A stretch of 64,000 nucleotides of DNA from Amblyomma americanum (GCF_052857255.1 NW_027526485.1:434001-498000), one strand, 5' to 3'. Positions 1-11,860 are shown, counted from the first letter of the stretch. A program made the numbers and translations. Notes: a model not told the origin generated them from the letters alone.

Positions 1-179
1 ACGACACAGGTGTTGATGACTCGCTCTGCTCATACGTGCCAGTCATCATCTATAACATGTAGGACCCTACACCGATGCCGGCGAATGTCATCTTTTACCT
101 TACCGGCACTGCCAGGGTGTAATATGAAACACATGAGAATGAACTCATGAGCCGGGACACCTGTGAGGAAAAACTACGC
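1..179. other. Unassigned flank
   Basis: No coding potential, repeat or RNA gene recognised. The stretch lies upstream of a LINE 3' remnant and does not match the DNA beyond the other outer end of P1. Confidence 0.5.
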
Positions 180-1010
180 ATATTCAAATTCAAATTCACT
201 TTATTTCTGGTAGAAAGCAAGTATACATCATGAGCAAGAGAGTTTAAAAGAGGATTATTCTACCAAGGAAGACGAGGCAAAAGGCGTTTCATCTACGCCT
301 GACAAGGCCTCGCCTCCTGGCGAGATACATTGCACTCTCTATGCTACAAAAGCCGTTGTAAAAAATATATTGTACCATTCATTACGTGTAGAAAACAGAA
401 GCATTGTGAACAAGCATTATATGAAATTAAAACCGTAAGTACTACAAAAAACAAGAGAAATTTTCTTCAAAAAAAAGAAAAAAAAGAAAAAAGCTTACTT
501 CACAACCTGTTAGTTATTATTGTGTCAGAAGGTAAGAACCGCAGTTGCATAAATATTTATCTCAACAAAAGATTAGCTCCTAACCAGAAAATTATTACAG
601 AGTCAAAAGCCTGAAGAAGCAACATTTGTATCGATATATTTCAAGAATCTAACAAGGAACACAGCAATACAAACGAAACACAAACCTAAATGAGATAACA
701 AGGAGACAGGTCATTTTTTTTCTACCAGGAGTACTTTTTTTATCCGTGCTTTATAAGTATACGGTGACTGTACATTCATTGCGATGTCAATAAGCTCTGG
801 AAACAAATTTAAAAGGACAGGAATCTGGTAGTCTAACGATTGTGTACCATAGGAAGTTCTGACTTTTTTCTTAACAAATGAATTTGCCCTAAAGTTATAG
901 CCGCATTCTTGACGTCGGTACTTCCCAAGAAATGAATTTGCAAGACCTGATGCATGGAAGGTAACCTCGAAACAACAACTGTCGTCGCGCGCCCAGTCCG
1001 CCACAGAGGG
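180..1010 (-). mobile_element. 5'-truncated LINE remnant (CR1-like C-terminus)
   Basis: A minus-strand frame from 1004 to 711 encodes 97 residues that resemble the C-terminal tail of CR1/L2-type reverse transcriptase proteins: a run with VRTSYGTQSLDYQ and LLNLFPEL, where these LINEs usually read like 'R..YG..SL.F..P.LWNSLP'. About 530 bp of AT-rich 3' sequence follows down to position 180. The 5' end of the remnant falls at the outer boundary of the P1 left arm, which suggests that either the LINE inserted there or the palindrome breakpoint lies in it. Family placement is by motif only. Confidence 0.5.
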
Positions 1011-1554
1011 CTACATACCTATATTCTGGATGTCCTGGCGCTTCGCCACAAAGTGGACGTTGCTTTGACTCAATCAGACAGCGTGGGCTGCAATGGCATT
1101 GTGTATGATGCTTTTCATTTGTTTCTCTGCAAGGACTGCACTATATTTGACACCATCAAGGAGTGCCATCGCTTCGAGCAAATTGAAAGCTGCTGCATTC
1201 CGCAGCTGTTTTCTCGGCATCCTAAAACAGTAGCAACCCCTTCCTTTGAGGACCAGCAGCTCCACCACGTCCACTCTTTGAAATGCCTGCCTTCGCAGAC
1301 GCAGTCGCAAGGATTGTGTGACTTAAATTCGAGGCCTTTGTGCCTATCCCAGTCATATGTCTCTGCCTATCGTGTTGCTCATCCAGGCATTCGTGTAGAA
1401 AGAAGTTAGCAATTGGAACCTCAATCCAGCAGTGTGTGTGATCTTGGTTGCTCAGCTGGCACTGAGGTTCCAACCACCAGTATCCACCCCCACTGTTTCT
1501 CCGGAATCCCGCAGACAACCGACAAAACCGCTTTTACTACTCTCACATAGGCTA
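1011..1554 (+). pseudogene. Ty3/gypsy gag fragment (broken), left arm copy
   Basis: The plus-strand frame to 1409 includes VDVALTQSDS, DAFHLFLCKDC and IKECHRFEQIES. This matches the capsid/linker layout I know from tick gypsy gag proteins, where 'KECRRFEQ..S.RI' precedes 'RLPNTVAT'. The frame breaks at 1408 and again near 1548. The right arm counterpart (28060-28603) continues past this point into a zinc-knuckle-like GYIARHC, so the left copy is truncated by a deletion at 1554/1555. Assignment rests on motif resemblance. Confidence 0.6.
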
Positions 1555-3500
1555 TATGGGCAGCTTTGGTAGTCCAAAAATTATGCTTAGTCTATGAAGG
1601 ATATTGTAGTAAAGTGTTTCTGATAAGACAAGCTGGAGCCCTATAAAGTGCATCAAAATTGCAGGGCAAATGGTTGCTATTGGACTTTGCCTCTATAAAA
1701 ATTCTGCTACCATATCTGGACTCCATCCCACGATCTTAAGCTTTTCTACTACTTGACATACACGGACAAAATTTATCGCTGAGGATAGTAGTTAGGCAAG
1801 ACAACTGCACATATTAACTAGCCTGCACTCTTTCTACCTTCCTTCGATCCATCTTTTCTTTCCGGGAAGTATTTACTCATGAAAGAGATGACTAAAATCA
1901 ATGATTTGCAAACTGACCAGCACATGCTCATAGCAAATGCACCCTTGAGTTAATTTTTAATCTGTGATCTGGTTTGGCTCCACTGCGCAGCAAATTTAGC
2001 GAAGTATAGCCAAATTTTTGAGGGACTAAAGTTTTTCATGTATTTCTGCCATGTTAATATGAAAATTTGCAGTGTAGACTATGGCAAAGTGGAAATTCAC
2101 AGATCCTTTTAGTGTTAATTTATTCCCGCCATGTCACCATAGGCAATGATCAAGACAAAACCTCATTTCCCCCAGCCATATGTTTCCTTTCCTGTACATT
2201 GAAATTTTAATGAAAGTATGTATAAACGCAATGATGATGCCTTCATTTTATGTTTTGTGCTTTCCAATGCGAAAGTGGTCCGTCGATGCGCCTTACCATT
2301 TGTTACATTGTAAGAATGACTGTGAAGCAAACTTTCTATGCAGAATTTGCCATATCAAACGCCACCTTCAGCACGTATTCGTCGACTGAGTACAAATATG
2401 CAGTACCAGCTAGCTTACAGTACATTACCATTCATACTAGAAAATACATATGTTACATGATGAGACGTCATTGTGCATCTTATTACCCGCTCAGCACTTC
2501 AGAAAGCATCAAATTACGATAAATAAAATGACCTTCCTGGTGGCGCAGTTGGGCCTTCCAAAATTTTAACCAATTACAACTTCACTGCAAACTACTGTAC
2601 ACAGAAGTGACCTGAAAATTTTTTTGTGAGCATATTTATTGTTTTTTCTCACAATTATTTATTGCAGACAACTTGATTTATGAAGTTTTTTTGAGGAACC
2701 TAGTGTACATTATTAAGAAGCCACAACTGTTTATAATATTTATTTTGCATACAGCAGAAACAGATCATTGTTTCGCTGCTGTCTTTATAACTTTTCCTTT
2801 ATTTTTTGTTCACATCTATGTCATTGCTTCGCAATGCCATTACCTTGATATGCCATTGCCAGCCTTATTCTAATATTCTTGATGGTTTGAAGGAGACTGC
2901 ACATTGCAAATCTAGAAACTCACTGAAACACCCAGGTTAGGGAAGTAAATACTTAGGTATAATATATAGTTTGGCGCCAGCAGCTCTCGAGAAATATGGC
3001 TAGCTGTCTTGCGATCTATGACAGTGTAGCGGCACTAAATTGCCATCATAAGTGTTGCGCCGTCTCGGCTTGCAACACGCGCTAGCTCCGGCTGCGCGGA
3101 GCCACGCGCTATGGAAAATAAGAGCAGTTTCACACCTGGTTCTTAGCTTATTTTCTTCGTCCGCGTCGCACTCGTCTAATTTGTAGGGGTCTCTACAGTC
3201 TCCGCCGCCCTAAACTATATAGAGACGGACCCTCCAGCACACCTGTCACAGTGGTTCTCTTGGATAAATTTTAACACATAATATGATTCACATTTCCGTT
3301 TTCTATACTGCGTGAACATCACTGAGTACATTCTGAATATAAGGTGTGAACTAGCCTCTAAGAACATTAATTTTCATGCAATTGAGTGCTGCAAACTGAG
3401 CTGTTCATTCTGCAATTTTGCCATGCTTAGTATGCTTATATTATTTTTTTTGTAATAATCTACTTAATCTGATTAGCATCTGCCGAGCAGTGTTTCTAAG
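1555..3500. other. Arm sequence without recognised genes
   Basis: AT-rich sequence mirrored in the right arm at 22416-23796 and beyond. Short open frames at 2180-2522 and 2673-2873 have no recognisable domain, and their arm-to-arm changes are not biased to synonymous sites. At 3053-3253 a tgttgcg...gtcaca segment looks LTR-like (an aataag signal followed by a GT-rich stretch), but no target duplication flanks it. Confidence 0.5.
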
Positions 3501-3896
3501 CACCTCATGCTATTATAGGAACAATGAATAACTGCGCAAAAAGGATGGGACAAGAGAGAAGAATCATACAAAAAGAGCGTGAAGTTATCGAAGCCTTAAA
3601 AATCACGAGATTAGGGCCTGACAAATGTGTTAGCCAGGCTTCCATACACCTGTACCGCGAGGGGTTGGAGATTCTTGGTTTGACGTGATGATTATGGCTT
3701 TTGTCTTTGCGGTTGGTGCGCATGCGCTTTGTTGCCGAAGGAAGGAGGCGTTGGTGCAATAAACCAGTTGTTAGTCTGCGCTTGCCTCGTGTGATTCTTC
3801 TCTCTTGTCCCGTCCTTTTGGCGCAGTTATTCATTGTCTCCATAATTTCGTACCAACTAGCCCCTCACCGCACTCTTTTAGATTACACCTCATGCT
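3501..3896 (+). mobile_element. Truncated Penelope-like element with inverted ends and 11-bp TSD
   Basis: The insertion occupies 3512-3885 and is flanked by the direct repeat cacctcatgct at 3501-3511 and 3886-3896. Inside, 3521-3568 and 3791-3837 are inverted repeats of each other. The plus strand near 3566-3690 reads EREVIEALKI..LGPDKCVSQASI, matching the extreme C-terminus of PLE endonuclease proteins ('REIIEA..I...G..CVS..SI'). The 3' end carries accaactagccc, a tail shared with other PLE copies here. The same insertion and TSD sit in the right arm at 21287-21682, so it predates the duplication. Confidence 0.75.
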
Positions 3897-4378
3897 GCAG
3901 TGAAAGTAGCAGTAATCATCTGCGCCACCCCAAGTGGCATCCTATCCATTTCTGTTCATCTGTTGTTTTTGTTCAGTTGCTGGGCTATCATTGCGGCATA
4001 TTTAACACACAAATTTTGTCAGCTCTGATTGCTCATTAAAAATTTGAGTAGTGGAGTACACGTCTTGTTGACAACTAGAAAAGACTGAAAAATCACAGCT
4101 GAATTGAGATCATGCTACAGATTTCTGAATTATTATTCTGTGCATTGACTTAATGGCTTACCGTGTCAACTGTTGACGAAGATATGACCGTTATGTAACA
4201 TCTTTGCGGAGAGTTAGTGCATGATCCTGCAAACTGCCCGGATTCTGCAAATAGTATGCAAAATGATTTCCTTACCCCATACAAAGCAAACACAGTTAAC
4301 AAAATTTGCACTTTGGCGTTTGAGCGAGGAGCTTGCTACAAATTGGTGTTTCAGTCAATCTAACATCCTAAATGATCG
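3897..4378. other. Arm sequence, nothing recognised
   Basis: No domain, RNA or repeat recognised. Mirrored at about 20805-21286. Confidence 0.5.
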
Positions 4379-5400
4379 TAGGCAAGCCCAACTTGGGCGG
4401 CCCCTGTGATACCCCAGTGGATGCCACAAGGGCTCTGCACGGGCTATACAAGCTGGGCTGAGGCCCTATAATACACGCATAGGGTCTCGGTGAAGTAGCT
4501 GGGCTGCCTGCAGAAAGAACGCGGGCAGGCCCAACTTGCATGGCCCACTTAATACCCTTGCGGGTCTCACATGGGTCCTGGAGGGGCAAACCGGTGCATG
4601 TTTCCATGTAATACACATACATGGCGCTTTGGTAGGTATATGCTTGGGCTAACTTGGTGTGGACCAGCGCTGTGGGATGATAGGCGGAATGCCGAAGTTG
4701 GGCTTTCCCCTAGTTTTCCTGCACTGAGCCCAACTCGTTTTCAAGTTTGAATTGTTGCTGGCAAGGGACATATGCGGGCTGAACTTGGCAGCATGGCTCA
4801 CATTGCCCCATAATTACCAATATGGGGCCCTAGTTGGCTTCTCATGGGCCAGCCCAAATTGTCTGCCCACATGATGCCCACAAGGGTCCAAGCTGGGCAC
4901 AAGATGGGCTGTCCAAATTAGGGCTGCCCGTCATGTTTCTCTGTATAGCCCAGTTCTGCATCAAATCAGCCCGATCATAGCCGCTTAAGGCCCCATTCGG
5001 GTTCTTTTGGGGATGAAAACAAGTTTAGCCCCTTTAAAGCCCATGTTGGACCAATTGTGGTGGTAGGCGGGCTGCCCAAGTTGGGCTTGGCCCCAGTTTT
5101 CTTGCACTGAGCCCAACTCGTTTTCAAGTTTGCCCTAATGTTGCCGGGAAGGAACCTGTGCGGGCTGAACTTGGCAGCTTGGGCTCACATTGCCCCAAAA
5201 TTACCAATATGGGGCCCTAATTGGCTTGTCATGGGCCAGCCCAAATTGTCATTGCCCACATGATGCCCGCAAGGGTCCAAGCTGGGTTAAAAATGGGTTT
5301 CCCAAGCCCACGATGCCCACATGGGGCCCAGATGGGCCCTAAACGCTGTGCTACTTGGGTCGTTATCAGTACGAGGGCAACACTTGTGTGTAACTGGAGC
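4379..5400. repeat. GGGC/GCCC-rich degenerate repeat zone with internal duplication
   Basis: The zone is saturated with short self-complementary words such as gcccaacttgggc and ggggccct, in both orientations. A block at 4679-4898 recurs as a direct copy at 5060-5287, spaced about 385 bp, with moderate divergence. Open frames here follow the repeat and do not look like genes. The zone is mirrored at 19783-20804. It may be the subterminal region of an unidentified DNA transposon or a decayed satellite; I do not recognise the family. Confidence 0.7.
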
Positions 5401-6737
5401 GATCGGTAGCTAAGCAGGCAGCGGTATGTAGAGGACGATTTTTCGAAACCTGTGTGAGGGCAGGTTGCACCCTGCGAGCAAAAGATATGTGCAATTTCAT
5501 TCTTTTGTGCTAGGCTCATGTTTTCTTTTTTTTTTTTTGCTGTCTGAAAGCGAAGTAATGCTTTGATGCTGAGAAGGTGGATGTTCGTCGTGGCATCGAG
5601 CATTCGACGGCACCCGGCGCGCTTGTTTATTCTACCTGCATGCACCTTTTTAGAAATGCTGAATTGATTGTAGCGCTGGTAACATTTTTTTATGTCACTG
5701 TTAGTTTCAAGCCAAAGGTGCACAACTAATAGGATTGGAAACACACTTCACACGATATAAAACAGCCGAAAACAGGAAGCAGTTGTTGAATTGGTCAACA
5801 GGATGTCGAGATCCCTTAACTGTGTGCGTGGTGAGGGGTTCCAAATGATATAGCCACAATGGTATGGGATTGAATTATCTCTAATCGCCGACTCGACTTG
5901 ACTGTACTCCCCGACTCCTGCAAATATTCCAGGTTTCGAGCTCCTCGAAGAGCACATGGCCGGTCACTGGCAGTGAGTTCTTCTTTGGTTAAAGCGATAT
6001 GTGATGATCATGATACTGACAAGTGGCTTGCGACTTGCCTCGAATAACCATTCTCTTAGCCGACATGAAAGTAGTTTTGTCTGAAATTCGGCCGACATCT
6101 GTTTTGTACATCCAATTTCTTACTGACTAAAGCTCAGCGGAAGGACTTTGTATTTTTATGTTATTAAAGCGCATCGATAGAGTCATACTTCGTTAACAGT
6201 CATCATTTTCGGATTAGATTCAGCATCAACCGCTTCAGTTTTTACCAGTACAGCCACGTTTCCATGGCACATGCAGAAAAAAATACTCACGGGGGAGAAA
6301 AGATGTTCAAATGCGCCCAGAGCATACCGGCGTTTTAGGGTTGAAGGATATGTTAAAAGCGGAATACGCACTGCGATACTACAGAAGGACAATACAGACG
6401 GACAAGCCATTCTCAAGAGGGGCTAGTGCTAGTTCACAGGAGCCTGGATCCGACGCGGCAATGCTTCATTCTATTTCTTTAGGAAAATGCACCGCCACAA
6501 AAGGCAACACGCCGACGTGCTATACCGCTCCTACCGAAATGACCTTTTTATCGGCTTCGCTGATACACGGCCGTATCACGTGACTCATCAGCACCAGTGG
6601 GTTCAATACGTGCTGTTATCTAATACAGTGAAGAAAAGGTAACATGAAAATAATATATATTATCAAGGTTTCTTCGGTGCAATAAAAACAAGCGCCCCTT
6701 TTATCTTTGGTTGCTTTCTTCAGGCTTCGAACGCAGT
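5401..6737. other. Arm sequence without recognised genes
   Basis: Open frames at 5229-5744, 6183-6416 and 6311-6583 are conserved between arms only at the general arm identity and show no domain. Mirrored at about 18448-19782. Confidence 0.5.
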
Positions 6738-6949
6738 AAGTTCAGCTTTGACATTTTCAGAAGCGCTAAAACACCGAGGACGCAGAGGGAACAGACAGGG
6801 ACGAGCGCTACTTCCAACTGTTTATTTCGTAAAACCGCAAGTGCTTTAAACAGTTCTCGAACGCTTTTATGACACGGCTGTAAACTACACGTGCGAGAAT
6901 ACACAGTATAGCTACCGAGACTAAAAGAACCTAGGAGATAAGTGCACGA

Positions 6950-7600
6950 TTACGTTGATACCCTGAGGAAGGCAAGTTCTTTTTTTGACAATGAAATGGA
7001 CGGTGAGCTTACACAAGTGCTACCCAGTGATGCTATGTTCTGTGCTTCTATAATCTCTCGGGTTAGTTGATCACGACTACGTCCGATGATGTGGCACTGA
7101 TTTAACAATGGAGCACAATTGCGGCACTTACTGCAGTGAATGGCTAGGTTGCTTCCGAAGGAATTTTTAACATTGTTGTTGTGCTGGCGTAGCCGGTCAT
7201 TGAGACAACAGCCCGTTTGCCGAACATACTTTTTGCCACAAGATAGAGGGATGCAGTACACAACACAGTCTACACAGTCCACGTACGCTGTTTGGTGTTT
7301 GGTACCACATAATTGTTTGACAGAAGAGTAGGGTTTCGTCAGCTTGCAAAGCTTGTTTAGCTTGTTAGGGGCCGTGAAAACAACTCTAACATCTGCTTTC
7401 TGCGCTACCTTTTTTGGGTTGTGTGAAACAGTGTGCACGTAAGGGAGCACAGCAACCTTTTTTCTCTCACTAGACTTATTTGCGATTTCGTCGCGACCGT
7501 TCAGGTTCCTAAGGACGCGTTCTGCTACCGAGATCTGAAGTGGAACCGGGTAACCAGCGGCGGATAACCGGTTCACTTGTTTATGAAAACTACGGGGCAT
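6950..7600 (-). pseudogene. PLE GIY-YIG endonuclease domain
   Basis: 216 residues in frame with the upstream RT. The GIY-YIG-like core reads CVVYCIPLSCGKKYVRQTG, followed by RLRQH, a Cys/His cluster HCSKCRNC, and the C-terminal REIIEAQNIASLG with the Glu expected to be catalytic. In this copy the usual 'YIGQT' is YVRQT, so the Gly is changed to Arg; the inverted duplicate at 8237-8569 reads YVGQT. The change may impair the nuclease. Confidence 0.85.
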
Positions 7601-8206
7601 TCAGTGGTGGCAAGATTTCGTCAACGCATTCCTGAAACAAAGTGCAATCACTCCTCGCTTAACCAGCTTAGAGTGGGCGGAGCGGAAAGCTAAGAGGGGT
7701 TTATTGCCGCGAGGTTCGTAGCTCCAGCAAACGTGGTTGTCGGTGAGTGAGAAGTTTATATCAAGGAAGCGGATTTCCCCGCCAGATGGTAGTTCATGGG
7801 TTAGTTTTAGTGGGCTGAGATTATTCTGGAAGGCTACTAAAGTCTGGCTAGCTTCGTGTTGAAGGGATTTCTGGTCACAGTCAATAAAAACTAAAAAATC
7901 ATCCACAAATCTAAACACCTTAAAATCCTTTGACCCCTCCAGGTACCGCTGGAGGGCTCTGTCATGGTAGCTTAAAAACAGATCGCTGAGCACCGGTGCT
8001 ATACAGGAGCCTATACATACACCTTCCTTTTGTAGGAAGGGTTGGTTGTTCCAGGAAATAAAAGTATTTTTCAGGTAAAACTGCAAAAGTTCAAGAAAGC
8101 CACTACATGAAACCCCGGCATCATTTTGTAAGGGGACAACACCGAAGTGGTCGATGCTGTCTTGAACATATTCTAGTAAAGAAGCATGTGGCAGTGAGTC
8201 AAACAA
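7601..8206 (-). pseudogene. PLE reverse transcriptase, C-terminal half
   Basis: 201 residues that begin abruptly near RT motif A (MFDSLPH), where the inverted copy replaces upstream sequence. The B-type motif GVCIGSCIAPVLSDLFL and the catalytic motif FRFVDDFLVF (two Asp retained) are visible, followed by the thumb region. The frame continues in phase across a single TGA (just before 7600) into the endonuclease part, so RT and endonuclease were one polyprotein. Missing N-terminus plus the stop make it non-functional. Confidence 0.85.
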
Positions 8207-8771
8207 TTATGTGGTACCAAACATCAAACAGCGTACGTGGACTGTGTAGACTGTGTTGTGTACTGCATCCCTCTATCTTGTGGCAAAAAGTATGTTGGGC
8301 AAACGGGCTGTTGTCTCAATGACCGGCTACGCCAGCACAACAACAATGTTAAAAATTCCTTCGGAAGCAACCTAGCCATTCACTGCAGTAAGTGCCGCAA
8401 TTGTGCTCCATTGTTAAATCAGTGCCACATCATCGGACGTAGTCGTGATCAACTAACCCGAGAGATTATAGAAGCACAGAACATAGCATCACTGGGTAGC
8501 CCTTGTGTAAGCTCACCGTCCATTTCATTGTCAAAAAAAGAACTTGCCTTCCTCAGGGTATCAACGTAATCGTGCACTTATCTCCTTGGTTCTTTTAGTC
8601 TCGGTAGCTATACTGTGCATTCTCGCACGTGTAGTTTACTGCCGTGTCATAAAAGCGTTCGCGAACTGTTTAAAGCACTTGCGGTTTTACGAAATAAACA
8701 GTTGGAAGTAGCGCTCGTCCCTGTCTGTTCCCTCTGCGTCCTCGGTGTTTTAGCGCTTCTGAAAATGTCAA
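8205..8771 (+). pseudogene. Inverted terminal duplicate of the PLE endonuclease end
   Basis: The open frame 8237-8569 repeats the C-terminal 110 residues of the GIY-YIG protein on the opposite strand (starting at VDCVDCVVYCIPLSCG), nearly identical to 6950-7283. It keeps YVGQTG. It has no upstream RT or start signal and is part of the element's terminal structure, not a gene. Confidence 0.85.
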
Positions 8772-8830
8772 ATCTGCACCAACTAGCCCGATCCGCTACC
8801 CTTCTGAAGTTCAGCTTCAAACGTCTGTTA

Positions 8831-9067
8831 TGATTTATGGTTTAGGAGGTTTAACGTCCCAAAGTGACTGAGGTTATGAGAGACGCCGTAGTGAAGGGCT
8901 CACGAATTTTTGACCACCTGGGGTTCTTTAACGTGCACTGACATCGCACAGTACACGGACCTCTAGAATTTCGCCTGCATCGAAATTCGACAGCCGCGGC
9001 AGGGATCGAACCCGCGTCTTTTGGACCAGCAGGCGAGCGCCATAACCACTCAGCCACCGCGGCGGCT
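8831..9067 (-). repeat. tRNA-derived SINE (second family), full length
   Basis: The reverse strand begins gccgccgcggtggctgag (box A-like) and carries a box B, ggttcgatccc (9003-9013). A conserved body with gtgcacgttaaagaacccc follows, ending in a tail at aaaccataaatca. The body core is shared with the Ruka-like SINEs below, but the 3' tail differs, so this is a related family. The right-arm copy (18272-18424) keeps only the 3' part. Confidence 0.8.
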
Positions 9068-9927
9068 CCAAACGTCGCTTAATCACTGTCCATTGCAAAT
9101 AACTGTGGCTTTCCGAAGCGCATGGAGCTTCTGCTATTCAGTACAGGACAAAGGCAGAGGCAATCGAATAAATGCTGCACCAACAAACGAAAATAGTTAA
9201 GAACAGCTTTGACTTTATTGCTATGTAGTCAAGTTCTCACTCAGGTTTCTCGCTTAGGTAATAATCCATGACCCATGATTAGAATCCATGATACAGTATC
9301 GAGTATCCTGGGCTTGTAACTGATATATTTTTCAGGAGTACAATTCTTTATGGAATCGGCTTACGGTATTGAAAGCAGTTTTTTTTACGTATCGCGCCCA
9401 GTACTTCATCAAGGAATGCGTGTGCTGAAAGAAAGCATCGCAAGCAGGGAATTTTATCAAGAAAGAACTTAACGTGCACTTGTCCCTAGGCATGCGTATA
9501 ATACAGCGCGGGAATACCGCACCTATGTAAAGAAGACAGACAAGCTACCGCCAGCAATGTGCAGCTAGTTGCTTAATAGTGGCCCGAAAATCGGTTTTTA
9601 TCAATATTGAAGAAATAAAAAAAATTAGTTCCAATAAATTACATCACTTGAGCTTATAAAAGCAATATACTTTAAAGTTTCCTTTTTTTCTGTGGAAGGT
9701 GCAGGGCAACAGGCTTGTACAGCATGACCCATTGGCGAAGCGAATTATACTAACGCTTCACTAGCATTTTCCAGGCTAGGGTTGTTTGCAAGAAATTTTC
9801 GACGAAATTAACGGCTCAGCATGAAAACAAAGTTTAATAACGATATGAACAAAACTTGTAAAAGACTTTTGAACAAACTGAGGTGCTGTATTTACAGAGA
9901 TGGGCCCTTTGGTAAATTTTGGAAATA
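9068..9927. other. Arm sequence without recognised genes
   Basis: No coding signal. The part from about 8980 to 9527 is missing from the right arm; its junction there reads catcgaaagaag. Confidence 0.5.
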
Positions 9928-10620
9928 GCTCAATTAAGGTTAGCCTTCATGCAGCGTCACATTTCGGTTCTTGTGGACCCCAGTAGGCGGAGACACGTGA
10001 AATGCAAAGCAGCATGGGCGTGACCTTGCAGTGGCAGGAGGGGGGAAATTCGAGCCGTTCGCATTAGCAGGAGTACCCAGCCGCTCCGAAACCGTTACGC
10101 GCTCGAGCGGCTTTTAAGTGTCGGGAAGCCCTCAATTCAAGCTGAAGGACCAGGCGGGACCAGGACACCAAGGAGGAAATTCTGAGGAGACCAGGTGTGA
10201 GTACCGCAGCTTTTCACAGCTCACTTACCTTCGCGTCGTTTGGGTTCCACTTGCGGCCTAGAGCCTTCGAGTTGCTGCGCAATTTTGTAGGAAGAAATAA
10301 CATCCACAGTTACGAACTGCGTGGAAAAGGCTGCAAAAAACGGAGGAAGAGTCCTGAAACATGCGTCACCATTTTATTTTATGACTCGTGTTTGAAGTAC
10401 TCTACCGTCAACTCAATGCATGCTCTAAACCTGTGGCGGCAAGAGTAAGAGAAACAATCAAAGCTCTTTCGCGTGCACCCGCTATAATTATCATGTTTAA
10501 TACCGCCGTCGCCATCGTCCGAACCAGTAAAAGCTTGCCCGCTACTGTGAAGCGCGTAGTTCGCAAGTGGGACTGCCTGAATCGTTGCACCTATCGGAAA
10601 TAAAGTGAGAATAAAATTAA
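9928..10620 (+). repeat. Repeat block A (diverged copy at 35655-36345)
   Basis: Starts aatagctcaattaag, then catgcagcgtcac, gcatgggcgt, gaaggaccaggcg, aggaggaaattctgagga and ccacagttacga. The same ordered words occur at 35655-36345 with clear divergence and indels. Short frames on both strands carry no recognised domain. Mirrored at 17181-17873. Confidence 0.7.
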
Positions 10621-11556
10621 AAGCTGACAAATATCGAGTCTTGTAGAAAATAATAATTGAGGAGAACGCATACAGTTTTGTAGTGCACCGGTGACTCGAA
10701 CCTAAGTGATGAATGGGTGCGTAAAACCCGCATTGCTTTAAGGTGTGAAAGTAAAAGTGCGTTTGTTGATACTACAATAATTGAAGCCGATGTCGAGTGA
10801 GCCGCATCAAACCACGCATTTTTTTCTGTTAGGTAAACGCGCCTATGTTTTTCTTTTCGCTGTGGATGGACAAGAGAAAATTTCATGCTATACAGACGTT
10901 TTTATTTCTATAATGTACTGGATCACACCAAGAGTAGAAAAGCCTTTCGATTTGGTCAACGACTACGTAAGCACTGGGTGGGGTGTTAACATTGGCAATA
11001 TTAAAACCCAATTTATTCAGCCATCGCGTGCCAGCTTACACAAATATTGTGCGAATAAATGTTGAGACAGGTAAGAACAAGGTTTAAAATGGGGTGTGTT
11101 AAGAAGTAACTTCAACGAATGTTATAAGAGATACGCGTTATCTCGAATTGGTTTTCCTTCCACTTGCGCAATCCAGGAATTTTGAAACCCGCCGAGTCCT
11201 ATCATTAGCCAAGAATACCTATGCTAGGGTAGTAGTACAGTCCATCCTCACGATAGCTGAAGTATTGACATCGACATAAGAGAAATAACTAAGGAATGAC
11301 GATTCTTGTTGGAAGCTCGGCTAACACTGGCTATAACGAATCTGCGGCTATCATGAAGGAATCACTGGTCCCTATTGTCTTCGCTATGAGGTTGACTGTA
11401 TTTTCTTTATACCCCAGTGCGATTACGAAAGTAGAAGAAGTGGTTGAGACCAATCTATTCAGTATTTTCGGCGGCAACGTAGTTTCTGTTATTTGTTTTC
11501 ACAGCAATTTAAAAAAAAAAAGATTGTAGAATATCAAAGAGATCTCGTGCACTATG
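10621..11556. other. Arm sequence without recognised genes
   Basis: Open frames at 10617-10886, 10781-11065 and 11296-11529 show no recognisable domain. This stretch is almost identical between the arms (no difference seen by eye in 11041-11300). Confidence 0.5.
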
Positions 11557-11860
11557 CGCTACAGTACTGCAGCCTGCGAAACCGAGTTTTGAATGACTTA
11601 ACGGGTGTGCTGACCGCGTCGATGTGAGCGCACGCTACTGAATCCAAATTTGTCCACCAGTGGTATACGCACAAAGAAAAAGTTGCTATGGCAGACTTCA
11701 ACAACTGAACTGCACCCATTTTGTTTCGCCTTCTCTTTTAGTATATGCGATCGCCGAATAAATTCTACGCTGCAGCCGGCTTTACATTTCCTTGCGGTAA
11801 TTCTTCTTCTATGGTGTCTGAAAAACCGCGAAAAGCGCTCGACAGCAAGTAGCTGGCAGG
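11557..11860 (+). repeat. Repeat block B (diverged copy at 35346-35600)
   Basis: Contains gcagcctgcgaaac, a cttcaacaact / tatatgcgat region and ggctttac, paralleled by gtagcctgcgcaac, gacaacttcagct, tatatgtgat and ggctttatg at 35346-35600. At the other locus block B precedes block A instead of following it. Mirrored at about 15942-16245. Confidence 0.5.

Larger units (their letters stand above)
6738..8817 (-). mobile_element. Penelope-like retroelement, left-arm specific, inverted terminal copies, 11-bp TSD
   Basis: The insert spans 6749-8806 and is flanked by the direct repeat aagttcagctt at 6738-6748 and 8807-8817. The mirrored right-arm site near 18430-18450 is empty, so this inserted after the arms existed. 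The minus-strand body encodes the C-terminal half of a PLE reverse transcriptase joined to a GIY-YIG endonuclease. The last ~570 bp of the body (6749-7325) is repeated in inverted orientation at 8205-8771, replacing the element's 5' part. Such partial terminal repeats are typical of Penelope elements. It cannot encode a full protein: the RT N-terminus is absent. Confidence 0.88.

Noticed and set aside
3053..3253. Solo LTR (tgttgcg...gtcaca)
   Set aside because: It has TG...CA ends and an aataag word, but the flanks ataag and gtggt do not form a target duplication and no internal partner is known. Kept only as a note.
6311..6583. 90-residue frame conserved at 18602-18874
   Set aside because: Same reasoning: mirrored arms, no recognisable domain, an overlapping frame on the other strand is equally conserved.
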